NCBI RefSeq assembly: GCF_029227915.1
Contig: NC_079876.1
Span: 28,121,828 to 28,185,827 of the forward strand
Direction of reading: 5' to 3'
DNA length: 64,000 bases
Source: Hydractinia symbiolongicarpus
Taxonomy: Eukaryota > Cnidaria > Hydrozoa > Anthoathecata > Hydractiniidae
Positions 47,001-58,085 of this stretch are shown piece by piece. The notes under the pieces were generated by a model that did no database searches, was not told where the DNA came from, and worked only from the letters and a program-made list of their open reading frames with translations. Within the stretch, counting starts at the first letter, position 1, and each line of letters opens with the position of its first letter. The position numbers and the translations under genes were made by a program.

Positions 47001-50000
47001 CCTAGCCGCGTGTATCATAACATTTAAATAAAGATTGATTGTAAAATCTAAACTGTATAGATTTTGCGACGTGCGTTAAATTAATGCGTGCTATATCATA
47101 TAAGTATGGTTTGTATGAATAAAAAATAATATCATCACAGTTTCAGCCAAAAAAATAAAACTATCTGTCCAGCAAATAAATTGTACACACCTGTTTCAAC
47201 TTCAGATGTCCCAAAAGACTAAAAAAATAGCAAAATTTGTTCAACACTCATAAAAAATATAAAAGCTTCAAATTAAAGTGACTTACAAACCGAAAAGCGA
47301 GCGTCATCTTTTGACGTCTATATACTCCATACCGTAAATCATGATTACTTTATTCTAAGAGATTAACGAGGCGTAAAATTAACGCGAATTTTAAAAATTC
47401 ACATTAATTGAAAGCCGCTCTTTTAAATGAACGTAAACGTTTGTTTCCTGTAATAGGTATGGGATTGTCGCATCGGATGTACCGCGGGCTCTTATCCACT
47501 GAGCCACGTCGTCAGCAAAAGAATTCGTGAGAATCCAGACAACTTTGGTATTTTGGCTAACAAGCCTTCGTCAGCGGATACCAGAGCCAGTATTGAGCAC
47601 TGCAGGAACTCTGGGGAAGCTCGAACGATATATATTCCAATGTGGAGAGCAATTGTGAGTGCATATCATATTAACGGGATACCATTACAAAGTTGCAGGA
47701 TAATCGCGAAATCCCTTTGCTCGACAGCCCAGGGACTCGAACCCGGGATCGTCTCATCAGATGCACCGCGGGCTCGTATCAACTGAGCCACGTCGTCGGC
47801 AAAAGGATTCGTGAGAATCCAGACAACTTTGGTATTTCGGCTAACTTTAAAGATAACGAAGTTGAATACAAACATCTTCCTCTGAGAAGATCAAAATTTC
47901 AACAAAAATGTGGAAATTTGGTAGCACTAATAAGTCTTAAAGAGCAATGTTACATTTTTTCTGAAGCCTCCACCAGTGATAAATTCTTGGATGAGTTGAC
48001 CAGCGATGTACAATCTTTGATAACGAAGACATCAAAACATCTTGAAGAACTTAGTGATGGCCTTATTGAAAGACCATCGCCAAAGAAGCGGCATCAGACT
48101 ACCGCATCAGTAACGGACTTTGGAACGTTACCAAAGCGAAGGAAAATAAAACATCCTTATACTGGAAGAATGGGCAAAACTGCAGACATGATGCGACAGT
48201 ATTACAAGGCACGGATTTCCTTTGCAGATATGGAGAAGCCAACAAAAACAGTTGCACGTACACAAGCAAAGATATAACCAAAGCTTCCGAAATTCATATA
48301 GCAAACGAAGTGGAAGTAGTTACTATAGAGAAGTATGTATAAAACATATTTATTGCTTTTGTTTGTGTCCTAATTACTTAATACATGAAAGGCATTTGTG
48401 TTTGTTTTTACCTATTTTTACAGAACATTCTTAACTTAATATTTTTGACATCAGCTACCAAGAAGATGCAGAAGAAAACGAAATTACGTTCGTTAAAGCA
48501 ATTCTTCATCACGAGCTTTCTCCAAAACCTTATCAAGGTAGACTGGACGATACCATCCGGGATGAAATTCTAAAGGGTAGCCAATTGACACATTGCATTA
48601 TTAATTTGGCTCAAGACATCATGAAGCAGGAGAGTGGCGTGGATGGTTTTGAAGATACTGGTTTAAACTTCTCCTGCTATACGCGCTGTCGAAATAAGTT
48701 TATTTAAATACTGTACGTAGAGCAACATCGACACTGGATAACTGTCACCAGAAAAGCTCATGACGAAGTATACGTATATGATACTCTAAGCCAATACAAT
48801 AGAGATCAAGATAGAGAATTTTTTTTAAAAATAGCCCGTATAACGTACTGTCACAAAGCAAGTATTAATGACAAATATATCAGTTCAACAACAAGAGAAT
48901 GACATTGATTGTGGTCTGTTTGCAATAGCATTTTCAGTTAAAGGATTTCTTGGAAGCAGTCCACAATCTGTGTCATTCGATACACAACAAATGATAGCTC
49001 ACTTGTTACATTGCCTGAAAGTTGGTCAATTTAGTCCATTTACAACAGTTATCAAAAGAGTTCGTTTTTGTCGTGCCTATGCAAAAGCCTACGACTTACA
49101 TTGTATATGCAGAGACATCTTTTTTGAAGTTGATGTTAAGAAGGACAAAGGACTTTTTATGGCAATGTGCTCAGGTTATAATAAATGGTATCATCGTCGT
49201 TGTGCAAAAATCCCTTTAAAAGTATTTGCGTTAAATAATGAACATGATGAGATGTGAGGTGTGTTAAATAGTTTGTAAATTTTATTGTTTTGTTGTTTTG
49301 AAATAAATTATGTAAGCTTCTGTATTGTAAATACCTCGCCAAAAGTTTAAAAATATTTTTAAAAAATGCTATGACGGAAAAAAAGCCATCGATACCGGAC
49401 AAAAAGTTCGAGTTTCATATGATCCTCGGCGAGGAAAAAATTGCAATTATTTTCTTTATAAAAAAGACGAGGAGAGGGAGGTTCCTTCCAAAAGACGGAA
49501 TTCAGAACGCTTCAAAATTTGTTGGCCTACTTTCGCCGATACAAACTTGCCACCACCAATAGATATATGGAAAAACAGAATTTAGAGCTGGTGTGTCGTC
49601 TAGACGATTCACAAAGCACACGGCAAGTGCGTGTAAAAATATAGTAATATTATATTTTTTTTGATACTGTCGTTTAATGCAGGGAAAGGCCAAATCTAAT
49701 CATCGGTTCACATTTTGATTTATGAGTCATCGCTAAGGAGAAAATTAGTAATGCCAAACTAAGTCGAAACATACAATAATTCAGATTTCAAGTCAAAGAT
49801 ACGATTAGATTTATTACATAAATTTACCTTAACCAATTTAGGTAAAAATGAAAAAACCGTTGTCAAAGTCATCCCATCAAGCAACTAAAATAAAAACGAA
49901 AAGTTAGCGTAGGCCATTTTCTCAGTAAGTCAGAAAGAAATAACAATATAATTTTCTTAATACTTACTAACAAGTAAAATAGCACTAAAAGTACTGCAGT

Positions 50001-50060
50001 TGGTAGTGGCGTGGCCCCTTCACGTGCCATCAACCTCATTAGACAATTCTTTAAACCCAT
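38074..50060 (-). CDS. MFS transporter, ZIFL-like, 15 exons, complete
   Basis: Exons: 50060-49968, 49884-49828, 47218-47191, 45962-45908, 45826-45675, 44482-44360, 43295-43248, 42844-42739, 40574-40395, 40037-39931, 39778-39687, 39506-39480, 38964-38888, 38528-38370, 38269-38074. All introns are GT-AG, all phases agree, and the sum is 449 codons plus stop. The protein shows the MFS pattern: TM1 region LLLDGMTLTTVFSFLP, motif A GYVADVKGKRSAL, FIQGAS, SILADVCDD, GFIIGPSLAGGF, a charged central loop of about 60 residues, then the second six-helix half with NNTVP, LGSANGFAMTLSSFGR and a final SIGFPFNQFF. The DVCDD/GxxIGP pattern resembles plant ZIFL proteins; substrate unknown (metal, organic acid or drug/H+ exchange are options). 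It is the only gene in the window without lesions. Confidence 0.9.
39086..39325 (+). pseudogene. hAT C-terminal dimerisation fragment in an MFS intron
   Basis: A 79-codon frame reads YSSKIPAVNRMSSTFSQIGG ... KLTCEKIISSKAVYLI, matching the spacing of hAT dimerisation ends (IPAxxxxSExxFSxxG ... RxxLxxE). The conserved SER triplet is changed to MSS. It lies between exons 12 and 13, antisense to the MFS gene. Fragment only. Confidence 0.55.
40892..42642 (-). mobile_element. hAT-like element in an MFS intron, 1.75 kb, decayed
   Basis: Terminal inverted repeats CCGGGTGGCCAC and CAGGGTGGCCAC, extended inward by iterated TTCCATGACTTTTCCATGAC on both sides. The 5-bp direct repeat ATTAT flanks it (40887-40891, 42643-42647). 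Minus-strand remains of the transposase: LQERSPLKYLIVRYSSSL (42157-41801), then HSQSSVERG, the end of the hAT core with the catalytic Glu region (about 41680), and a coiled C-terminal stretch (41594-41226). Frames are broken. It lies between MFS exons 8 and 9. Confidence 0.8.
43916..44068 (+). pseudogene. C-terminal relic of a Penelope-like GIY-YIG region
   Basis: The frame from about 43916 reads VEILDTPHKSVYHIMTLEAL, then IKPDYTDEYSKH and a stop. This matches the tail that follows GIY-YIG domains in Penelope-like elements (LTLEAL ... IKPxxNTKDEYRSR). It is antisense to the MFS gene, between exons 6 and 7. Confidence 0.45.
44811..44922 (+). repeat. Dispersed repeat, copy 1
   Basis: About 110 bp from AATTACAAAG to AACACAATTCT, matching 61704-61813 in the same orientation with scattered differences. 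No coding capacity; in an MFS intron. Confidence 0.75.
47472..47562 (-). repeat. tRNA-derived repeat, copy 1
   Basis: A 90-bp unit containing, on the minus strand, GACGTGGCTCAGTGGATAAG, a good A box. The B-box side is degenerate. Repeated 284 bp further on at 47756-47846. In the intron between MFS exons 2 and 3. Confidence 0.65.
47732..47846 (-). repeat. tRNA-derived repeat, copy 2, with A and B boxes
   Basis: Minus strand: TGGCTCAGTTGATACG (A box), GCCCGCGG stem and GGTTCGAGTCC (B box), spaced as in a tRNA, followed by a conserved tail shared with copy 1. Looks like a tRNA-derived SINE. A functional tRNA is unlikely because acceptor pairing is weak. Confidence 0.65.
47853..49257 (+). pseudogene. 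Ulp1-like (C48) SUMO protease plus PHD finger, broken, antisense in an MFS intron
   Basis: The first part (47853-48275) is basic and unrecognised (PSPKKRHQ, LPKRRKIKHP). A slip near 48265 leads to a donor GTATGT near 48332; an acceptor ATCAG near 48452 opens the next exon (YQEDAEENEI). The catalytic triad is visible: His in EQHRHWITV (about 48725), Asp in VYVYDTL, and Cys in NDIDCGLFAIAF (48902 on), with the Gln-rich QQQEN in front. A PHD-like finger ends it (LHCICRD ... YNKWYHRRCAKIP). Lesions: TAA in KFI*ILYVE (about 48705) and a slip between YDTL and QQQEN. Ulp1 proteases mature or remove SUMO. Possibly cargo or relic of a MULE-type element, which often carry Ulp1 domains; no ends found. 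Confidence 0.7.
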
Positions 50061-51171
50061 CTTCAGTCTTTATTGCCTTGTCTGACTAGAATTTGTCGTT
50101 ATCCGTTCTAAAACAAATTATGTTACATTTTGAAGTTCTTATCTCGTCGGATAACATTGATGAAATGTAACTAACAGTGGACCAACAGAGCGACATTTTG
50201 GAAGTGTTTATATTTAACACTTAAGTATCTCTGTTAACAAAATACGCACACTTTTTGCATTAACTTCTACCAACAGCTTTTGCACAAGAGAAAATGCTTT
50301 AAATACACTTAATGGCCATATATATCGAGTAATTATCTTAAATGGTATATACATATCGGGTAATTAAAGTTTAAGGAGAGCTAGCATTACGTGCGGCGGT
50401 TTATCTACAAATAATAAATATATGACAATGACGATAACATTGAGGCAATTGACTTTCCATAATGTATAAACAAATTCAACTTAATGTACCAAACAATAAT
50501 TTTTACACACCAAATTTTTAAAGAAACATTAGGATCCCTAAATGTAAAAACTATTTGTAAAAGAAATTTTTGCAGAACTTTTATGCGTGTATCATATTTT
50601 TGCAGAGTTAGTCCCGGAAAAATTGTAACATAGATTATTCGCAAAAGTATAATTAGCAATTTTTTTTGAATTTTTGTACTTTTATTTCAGCTCATGCCTA
50701 AGGCATCGAGTTCTTCGCCGCTCATCTGGAAATTCATTTATTTCTGAAAGCTATATTGGCAAGATAGCTGATTTTGTCCCCACTTAAATTACTGAAAATC
50801 CGCAAACATTCCTTCCACAAATTTTAGAAAACAATGATACTGGAGATTATATTATTCACAGTGAAGTATTTTGGAACATCTCATCTGCAAAACACGCCCC
50901 AACAAATCCTTGTGTTATTTAGTTAACTGAAGAGCACCCATTAATCTGACATTCAAATCCATAAATTCATACATCCAAAGCTCCGAGTGGGTTCAATCAT
51001 TATGCATGACCTGCTTATACATAAGATTTGAGCAATATAGAAGTGATTTGCAACATATTTGGTTATTAAGTGACTAACAATTTTCAGTCACGATATATCT
51101 CGACTTTTACCGGCATCATCATGTAAAATCACAAATAATAGTAAAATCAGTTAATACAGATTAAAACAAAA
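50061..51171. other. Region upstream of the MFS gene
   Basis: Should contain the MFS promoter and 5' UTR on the minus strand. I see no clear TATA box or initiator and no gene; the 50405-50659 minus frame is AT-driven and unrecognised. Confidence 0.35.
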
Positions 51172-52150
51172 TTATCTACAACATACGTTTACTAAACTTA
51201 TATATTGAAATGATATTAAAATTTTTATCGAAAAAGTGTGACTTTTAAACTCGTCTTTTGTATTCAATAATTGCTTATACCGTTTATAAAAAGGACTTCC
51301 AAAATCAATAAATGCCGTTGACACTTCAAGGTCGATAAATTTTACTTTTTTCATTGTTAGTATACATTTGCAGCTATTGAAATGTAAGTTCACTGGACTT
51401 AAAACTTTTAAAAGCTCCGTATGCGGGTAATAAAATGCCGACTTGATTGACTGACATAGCGCGAATTACATCGCGGACAACAAATTTCATAGACCACACC
51501 ACTTTTGAAAGGCATATCAACTGGTTGTTTTAGGTAAAGTAGAACAGTTTTCAACTTTCCTAACGTTAAGACTTGACATGGAGTTTCTATCCGTAAGCTT
51601 ACCGCAGTAATGGTTAAATATTATCGTTTTTCTTCCTCTTTTCCGTTTCGTTTTTAGTAACTTGAAAATTTTTCCTAGCGTTTTTTAATGATTGGATCAT
51701 TAAATGACACTAGCTATTAGTTGTCATGTAAAATCTTTTTAGCTTTCTCTAAACTTTCGTGTACATGTGACCATGCAAGCTTTAATCATTTGATGTACCA
51801 TTTCTGACGCCATTGAACGATTACATTTAACAGAAGCCAGGGCATGAAAGTTCATTAATAAATCGTCTATCATCTTGCTATCCCAAGTAACCTCTAGCAA
51901 GCCATTTTGTTTATGGCAAATTAACATATCAAAGAACGTCAATTCACCGTTTCTTTCATTTTCAACTGTAGTTTTCAATGATGGATAAAATTGTTAATAC
52001 TATGTAACACGTTTTCAATCTGGTCCGGTCCGTCTTTATTTTTCTCAGATAATCACATTTATGCATCCAGCCGTTGGCAAGAGCTGGGGCGAGAGAACTC
52101 CCTATCACTAAACCATTAAATTGCCGGTAGTATCTATCGTTAATTAACAT
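51172..52150 (-). pseudogene. Penelope-like element remains: RT end and GIY-YIG region
   Basis: Minus-strand pieces in order: RT motif YYRQFNGLVIGSSLAPALAN (52130 down), then ELTFFDMLICHKQNG (RT thumb side, about 51930), then FKSGVVYEICCPRCNSRYVSQ (about 51500-51440), the GIY-YIG-associated segment, then LHFNSCKCILTMKKVKFIDL and LNTKDEFKSHTFSIK (51390-51230). The order RT then GIY-YIG is diagnostic of Penelope-like elements. RT residues are altered (GSSLAP for GSPLAP) and frames are broken. Confidence 0.75.
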
Positions 52151-53219
52151 AATAACGTCGCAGTGACAAATTTTTAGTAATTTTCATTAAATTTATTTTA
52201 TCAACTGGATGCTTTTGTTATCTTCCAGGGTTTAACGACAATTTACACTTTTTATAGGGTTGTTCAAGTTGAATCAAACTTGTTACACTAATAGTACGTC
52301 ATAAAAGGAACAAAATGGCAGCAAAATTTTTTTGCTTGCGTCAGCACATTTTTTGTGACGTTATCAGAAGCTCGAAATTTGTTAAAAATGCCACTATTTG
52401 CTTAAAATTTAATTACTTTTGTTCCCGAGCGAATTTTTGCATTCTGTTTGAAGTTTCTGAAAGCCTAATAAAAGTTATTAAAACTTTCCGGTTTTTACGT
52501 GGATCGCATAAAAAATTCCCAAAAATTGCCCGAAATCCGTTTTTTACGACTTTTCGGTAAAATCCAGGAAAATGGATTGATCACGTGTCCAAATTATGCA
52601 AAGTGATTTTTCTCAATGAAACAAAGTTGTATTGCAAGTTTGAAGTTCTAAAGATAATCCTAACAAGAGTTTTCTGCATTATAAGGGTTTCATAGATATT
52701 TTTAGGGGTAGTTTCGAGTAATTGCCAATATCAAAGCCTCTGAAAGGTGTGAGACCTAAAAATTTGGCATGCAGGTGTCTAATAGATAAATATTGAAACT
52801 CAGTAAGTTTCATAGCCATATAATGTAGCAATAAGAAGTTATTGAGAAAAAACCGTCACGTCCCCGGACCAAATAGGGTTAATTAAATGTATTTTAAAAA
52901 AGAACCTGACTCAACCGCCCTAATTAAATGGCTTTTTCAATATAACTTTATTGAACTGCGTTATTTTCATGACCGTTTAATTCGCGGTAATTTCTTGACT
53001 CGTTAATTTCATGGAATAAGGTAGTTTGTTTTGCTTTTATCTACAGAAAGTCATTCAGCTTGGTTTGCGATATTAAAATAAGCAGAGCCTGGCATTGATT
53101 GGACAGTTCGTACTGGAACTGTAGATTTATGATTTATGCCCCACCCTTCCGTTTTTTACCTGTAACTTTTGTTTGGATGGCTTATTCTACCTAAAATTTC
53201 CAAAATTGCGCCTCAACAG
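52151..53219. other. Non-coding stretch between Penelope-like and Gypsy elements
   Basis: No gene or element end recognised. One 81-codon plus frame (52315-52560) has no domain. Confidence 0.4.
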
Positions 53220-53360
53220 TGTTATAGCGAATACACACTACAATGGAGTACAGGCTATACGATGGAGAACATGTCGAAAACAAGTACGAAAGAAGAACTG
53301 TAAATATTATTATTTTTGAGAATAGATTATGTTGAACACACGTGTCCTCAGTTTTTAACA
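53220..53360 (+). repeat. Gypsy 5' LTR
   Basis: 141 bp, begins TGTTATAGCG and ends TTTTTAACA. Very short for Gypsy LTRs. Differs from the 3' copy at ACTACAATGG/ACTTTAATGG, one G/C and one A/G. Confidence 0.95.
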
Positions 53361-53376
53361 TTGGCGACGAGAAATT
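53361..53376 (+). promoter_or_regulatory. Gypsy primer-binding site
   Basis: TTGGCGACGAGAAATT directly follows the 5' LTR; TGGCGACGAG is a common Gypsy primer site. Confidence 0.7.
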
Positions 53377-53468
53377 ATATTTTTAACGAACGATCCTAAA
53401 CAACAACAGAAATTTACTTCATTATCAGAAGAAATTAATCTTGGTGTAATTCGTGTGTATTACAAACT

Positions 53469-56400
53469 ATGGCTATTTCAACTTTAAACCTTCCAACTTT
53501 TCCAAAGTTTGATACGGATGATTTTACTACAATCTCAACTCGATGGGAAAAATATAAGAAACGTTTTTTAAACTTGTGCGTCGCTCTGAACGTTGAAGAA
53601 GACAAGCAGAAATTAGCCTTATTGCTTAATTACATTGGTGAAGAGGCGTATGACATATACGACAATCTTTTAGTACCAGGTACAGATGAAACGTTTGCAA
53701 ACGCCATTACAATATTTGATGGATATTTTTCACCTAAGAAAAACATCGATTAGGAAGTGTATGCATTTAGAAAACTAAAACAACAACCCGAAGAAAACAT
53801 TCATCAGTTTTACATACGGTTGAAACAGCAGGCGAATAAATGTGACTTTGGAACAAATTTGGACAAAGAGCTTAAACAACAAATTGTGTTATCCACTCAT
53901 AACAGCAAAATTCGTAAATACGCATTTAAGAATACAGCAATTAGTTTAGCAGACTTATTGATTTATGGAAAACATTTGGAGGATGCAGATCAACAAGCCG
54001 ATGATGTAGAGCGTTCGATGAATCCACAGGAAGAAATTAACCGACTTACAAAGAAACTGGAAACACTCAGAGGTAAGAACTTGTCGAGCAGAGGGAATAG
54101 CAGTAGCCGAAAAGATAACTATAAAACATGTTATAGATGTGGGAACGACTACCCACATTCTCAGGCATGTCCGGCCGAAGGGAAAGAATGTAATAAATGC
54201 CACAAGATCGGTCATTTTGCCCGTTGCTGCAAAAGTAGTGCTAGGGGTCCGATATCTCGAGGAAGGCGCTTCGTGAACAACAATACGGCTACCTCTGATT
54301 CCTCTGACTCTGGTGCCGAAAATGTGAACAGTTTACATCTATTTATGTTATCTACCGCGGGGAAAGCTAACAACAACAACAATAACTATATTGCTAGTGT
54401 CCGTTCTAATTCAAATACACACTATGAGTCAAAAGTTTCGGTTTGCGTTGAGAATAGTGAGATCAAAGATTATGCGTCAGTAAATTCTATAGAAAGATTT
54501 TATACAAAAGTGAAGGTAGAAGGGGTCACACCCACACGATTCTTAATAGATACCGGTTCTGCTTTGAATATTTTGAACACAAAAACATTTCACAAAGTGA
54601 ACGAAAATTGTGGCGGGAAACTTCGCTTACAAAAGACAGCCACCAAGGTGATCACATACGGCTCGAACGAACCCAAATTAAAAGTCCTCGGAAAAATTAA
54701 CCTCGTTATCGAAAATAAGCACCGCCTTACAACAAAAGATTTTTATGTAATTAACACTGACCACAAAAATCTTTTAAACGGCAAAACTGCCCTCGAATTA
54801 AAATTAATAATTATGCCGGATTATAAGGATGACGTGATTCCTCAAAGGAAACCAGATAAATCTAGAAACACAAACAACGCAGCATATAAGATTAACGTTG
54901 AAACAAAAAACAGCACGAGGGAGAGTAAAACAAAACATGCCCAAAAAGTTCAACCACCTACTAGATTACGTGCGTTGATTGAAGTTTACAAAGAGAAGCT
55001 TTTTAGCAATAAGATCGGCAAATTTACGGATTATAAGGTCAAACTACATATCGACGAGAAAGTGACACCGGTCACACAGGCGGAACGACGTATCCCATTT
55101 GCACTAAGACAGAAAGTGAAAGCAGAGATAGAAAAATTACAGCAACAAGATATTATAGAGGAAGTTAAGGGACAACCGACGCCGTGGGTCAACCCAATTG
55201 TTGTCGTACCCAAGGGCAATAACGGTATTCGCATATGTCTCGACATGAGATGCGCAAACAGAGCAATAGTAAGAACACGTTATCCCACGCCTACTGTTGA
55301 CGACCTACTTGTAAAACTTAAGGACAGCAAACACTTTACTAAACTAGAACTTAACGCAGCATTCCACCAGTTAGAACTAGACGAGTCTTGCAGATATATA
55401 CCAGCGTTCCGCACACAAGACAAAATTATGCAGTACAAACGATTAATATTTGGTGCAAATAGTGCTTCAGAGGAACTACAACATACGATCCAATCAATAC
55501 TTTCAGACATAAACGGTGCAGACAATATTGCCGATGACATACTAGTTTACGCAAAAACGACAGAAGAACATGACAGAATCTTGACACAAGTGTTTAAGAC
55601 ACTATCGGATAAGGGAATAACATTAAACCTACACAAATGCTTGTTTGACCAACATAACCTTGAGTATTTCGGCTATGTGTTTTCAGCAGAGGGGATGAGA
55701 CCAAGTCCGACAAAAATTAACGGTCTTTTAAACGTCAACCGACCTACAGACGTCAAATCATTAAGAAGCTTTTTGGGGATGATTAATTATTTGAAAAGAT
55801 TCATTCCGAACTACAGTACCATTACTTATCCTCTCCGACGTTTAACGCGAAAAGATGTAAAATTTGAGTGGAATACAGAATGCCAAGAAGCGTTTGTAAC
55901 TTTGACAACAACATTATCCGAAAAGTCGTGTCTGTCATACTTTGACGAAAACAAAGAAACACTCTTGTTCTGCGATGCAAGCCCAGTGGGAATTTCAGCG
56001 ATCCTACTTCAAAAAAATTGTAAGAAAAATGACATAGATGTGATATCTTACTCTTCAAGATCACTTACGCAACCGGAAATGAATTACTCCCAGATAGAAC
56101 GGGAATGTTTAGCAGCGACTTATGCATGTGAAAAAAACAATTTGTATCTTTACGGAAAGCACTTCACACTTTTTAGCGACAACAAAGCATTAGTAAATTT
56201 ACTGAACAATCCCAAATCAACACCGCCCCCGCGAATTGAACGAATGATGTTGCGACTACCGAGGTACAACTTTAAAACAGATTACGTCAGTTCTGCAGAT
56301 AACATATGTGACTACCTAAGCCGAAATCCAACGTCTATTGGCACAGATACAAAATACATCGAAAAACACGTTAATTTTCTCACGTCGTACGCAACACCAA

Positions 56401-57809
56401 ACGCTTTAGACATTAATGATATAAAAACCGCCACACTAGCTGACCCAGAATTAAAACAATTGATATTAATCATTAGCACAAACAAATGGCGACATCTGGA
56501 AGAAGCTCCAGAATCAGACGAAAAAAAGTTATTAAAACACTTCCACAAAATAAAAGATTCCTTAACCTTGAATTCAGAACAGAATCTAATACTGAAGGAC
56601 AAACGAATTGTATTACCAAGAATATACCACCGTACAGTAGTTAAACTTGCCCACGTTGGTCATCAGGGATTATCAAAAACAAAAGCCCTTCTGCGAAGTA
56701 AAGTTTGGTTCACCGGCATGGACAAACTAGTAACAGATGAAGTAAACAACTGCATTCCATGTCAATCTGTCAGCAAGAAATCTACGCTACCACCCATCCA
56801 GCCAACAGAATTACCGGCTCGTATATGGCAAACAGTCAACGCAGATTACTTGGGACCGCTCCCTGACAATAAGTATGCCTTAGTAATGATAGATCAGCGG
56901 AGTAGATATCCTGTCGTGGCATTCACAAACAATACCACAGCAAAGAACTTCACCAACATTTGTAACGATACCTTTGCACACTTTGGAAATCCGGAAACAC
57001 TTGTTTCCGATAACGGACCGCCGTTTCGTTCCAGTGAAGTGAAAAGATATATGGAAAAGAGGAGAATATATCATAGGAGGGTTACGCCCCTATGGCCACA
57101 AGCGAATGGCGAGGTCGAGAGATTCATGTTACCATTGACGAAAATAATCTGTACAGCACACATTGAAAACAAGTCGTACGTCGAAGAAGTGCAGAACTTC
57201 TTGATGGCGTACCGTATAACACCTCATTCTACAACAAATATTCCTCCAGCCGACCTTATGTATAATCGCAAAATACGATGTGCTATTCCCGACTTTTTTA
57301 GCAAAGTTGACGACTCCATCGAACTACAGTTAAACAAAAATGACCAAGACAGTAAACAAAAAGCAAAAGAATATGCCGATAACAACAGATACACACAAGA
57401 ACAAGAACTAAACATCGGTGACCGCGTTCTGGTGAAACAGAAAAAGATAAACAAAGTGACACCTCCTTTCAATCCGAATCCATACCACGTTACTGATATC
57501 AAAGGAACGATGATCACTGCGATGAATAAGGAAACAGAACACCAGATCACCCGCAACATATCTCATTTCAAACCAATTCCAGATACTGCCAAACATGTGC
57601 CAATAAAAATAGACACTGAGGATGAGGATGATGAGGAACACCATGTTACCGTTCACAGACCTGAACTTGAGAATAGCGGCCCCAAATCTACTTCTAAAAC
57701 AACCATGACAAACAACTCTGCGTCACAGCGAACGTCGAAAGAACCGCAGTCGAGAAAGACATATCCAAAACGATATAGAAGACCAATACAAGAATGGAAA
57801 ACACACTAA
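53469..57809 (+). CDS. Gypsy gag-pol polyprotein with one in-frame UAG
   Basis: The frame is open from ATG 53469 to 57809 except for TAG at 53751-53753 (codon 95, inside gag where relatives have a Tyr-Glu pair). Order: gag (FRKLKQQPEENIHQF), two zinc knuckles (CYRCGNDYPHSQAC, CNKCHKIGHFARC), protease FLIDTGSALNIL (54540), RT with FGANSASEEL and IADDILVY (55527), RNase H LLFCDASPVG, H2C2 finger (HVGHQG ... CIPCQS), integrase with NADYLGPL, SDNGPPF and NGEVERF. RT motif A reads TKLELNAAF: the catalytic Asp is Glu (GAA, 55347-55349). Integrase D, D and E are present. Together these suggest a recently inactivated copy of an otherwise active family. Confidence 0.95.
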
Positions 57810-57929
57810 CAAATGAACTTTCAAGACATCTGTAGATAGCAATTCGACAGACGTTTAGACAGACACGTAGTTATGTTAGAAATTTATGTTATGTATAGGA
57901 CAAGTTGCTTCTCTTTTGTTTTGCTGTTT

Positions 57930-57939
57930 CAGGGGAAGA
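57930..57939 (+). promoter_or_regulatory. Gypsy polypurine tract
   Basis: CAGGGGAAGA sits directly before the 3' LTR. Confidence 0.75.
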
Positions 57940-58080
57940 TGTTATAGCGAATACACACTTTAATGGAGTACACGCTATACGATGGAGAGCATGTCGAAAA
58001 CAAGTACGAAAGAAGAACTGTAAATATTATTATTTTTGAGAATAGATTATGTTGAACACACGTGTCCTCAGTTTTTAACA
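57940..58080 (+). repeat. Gypsy 3' LTR
   Basis: 141-bp partner of 53220-53360, four differences by eye. Confidence 0.95.
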
Positions 58081-58085
58081 AACAG

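Larger units (their letters stand above)
53220..58080 (+). mobile_element. Gypsy LTR retrotransposon, near-complete
   Basis: LTRs at 53220-53360 and 57940-58080 (141 bp each, TG...CA) differ at four positions by eye (about 97% identical). The direct repeat AACAG flanks the element (53215-53219, 58081-58085). Length is 4861 bp. One gag-pol frame fills the interior. Confidence 0.97.

Noticed and set aside
55280-55540. Minus-strand frames across the Gypsy element (also 57224-57559, 56312-56602)
   Set aside because: Antisense of a well-supported pol gene; Ser/Cys-rich shadow translations.
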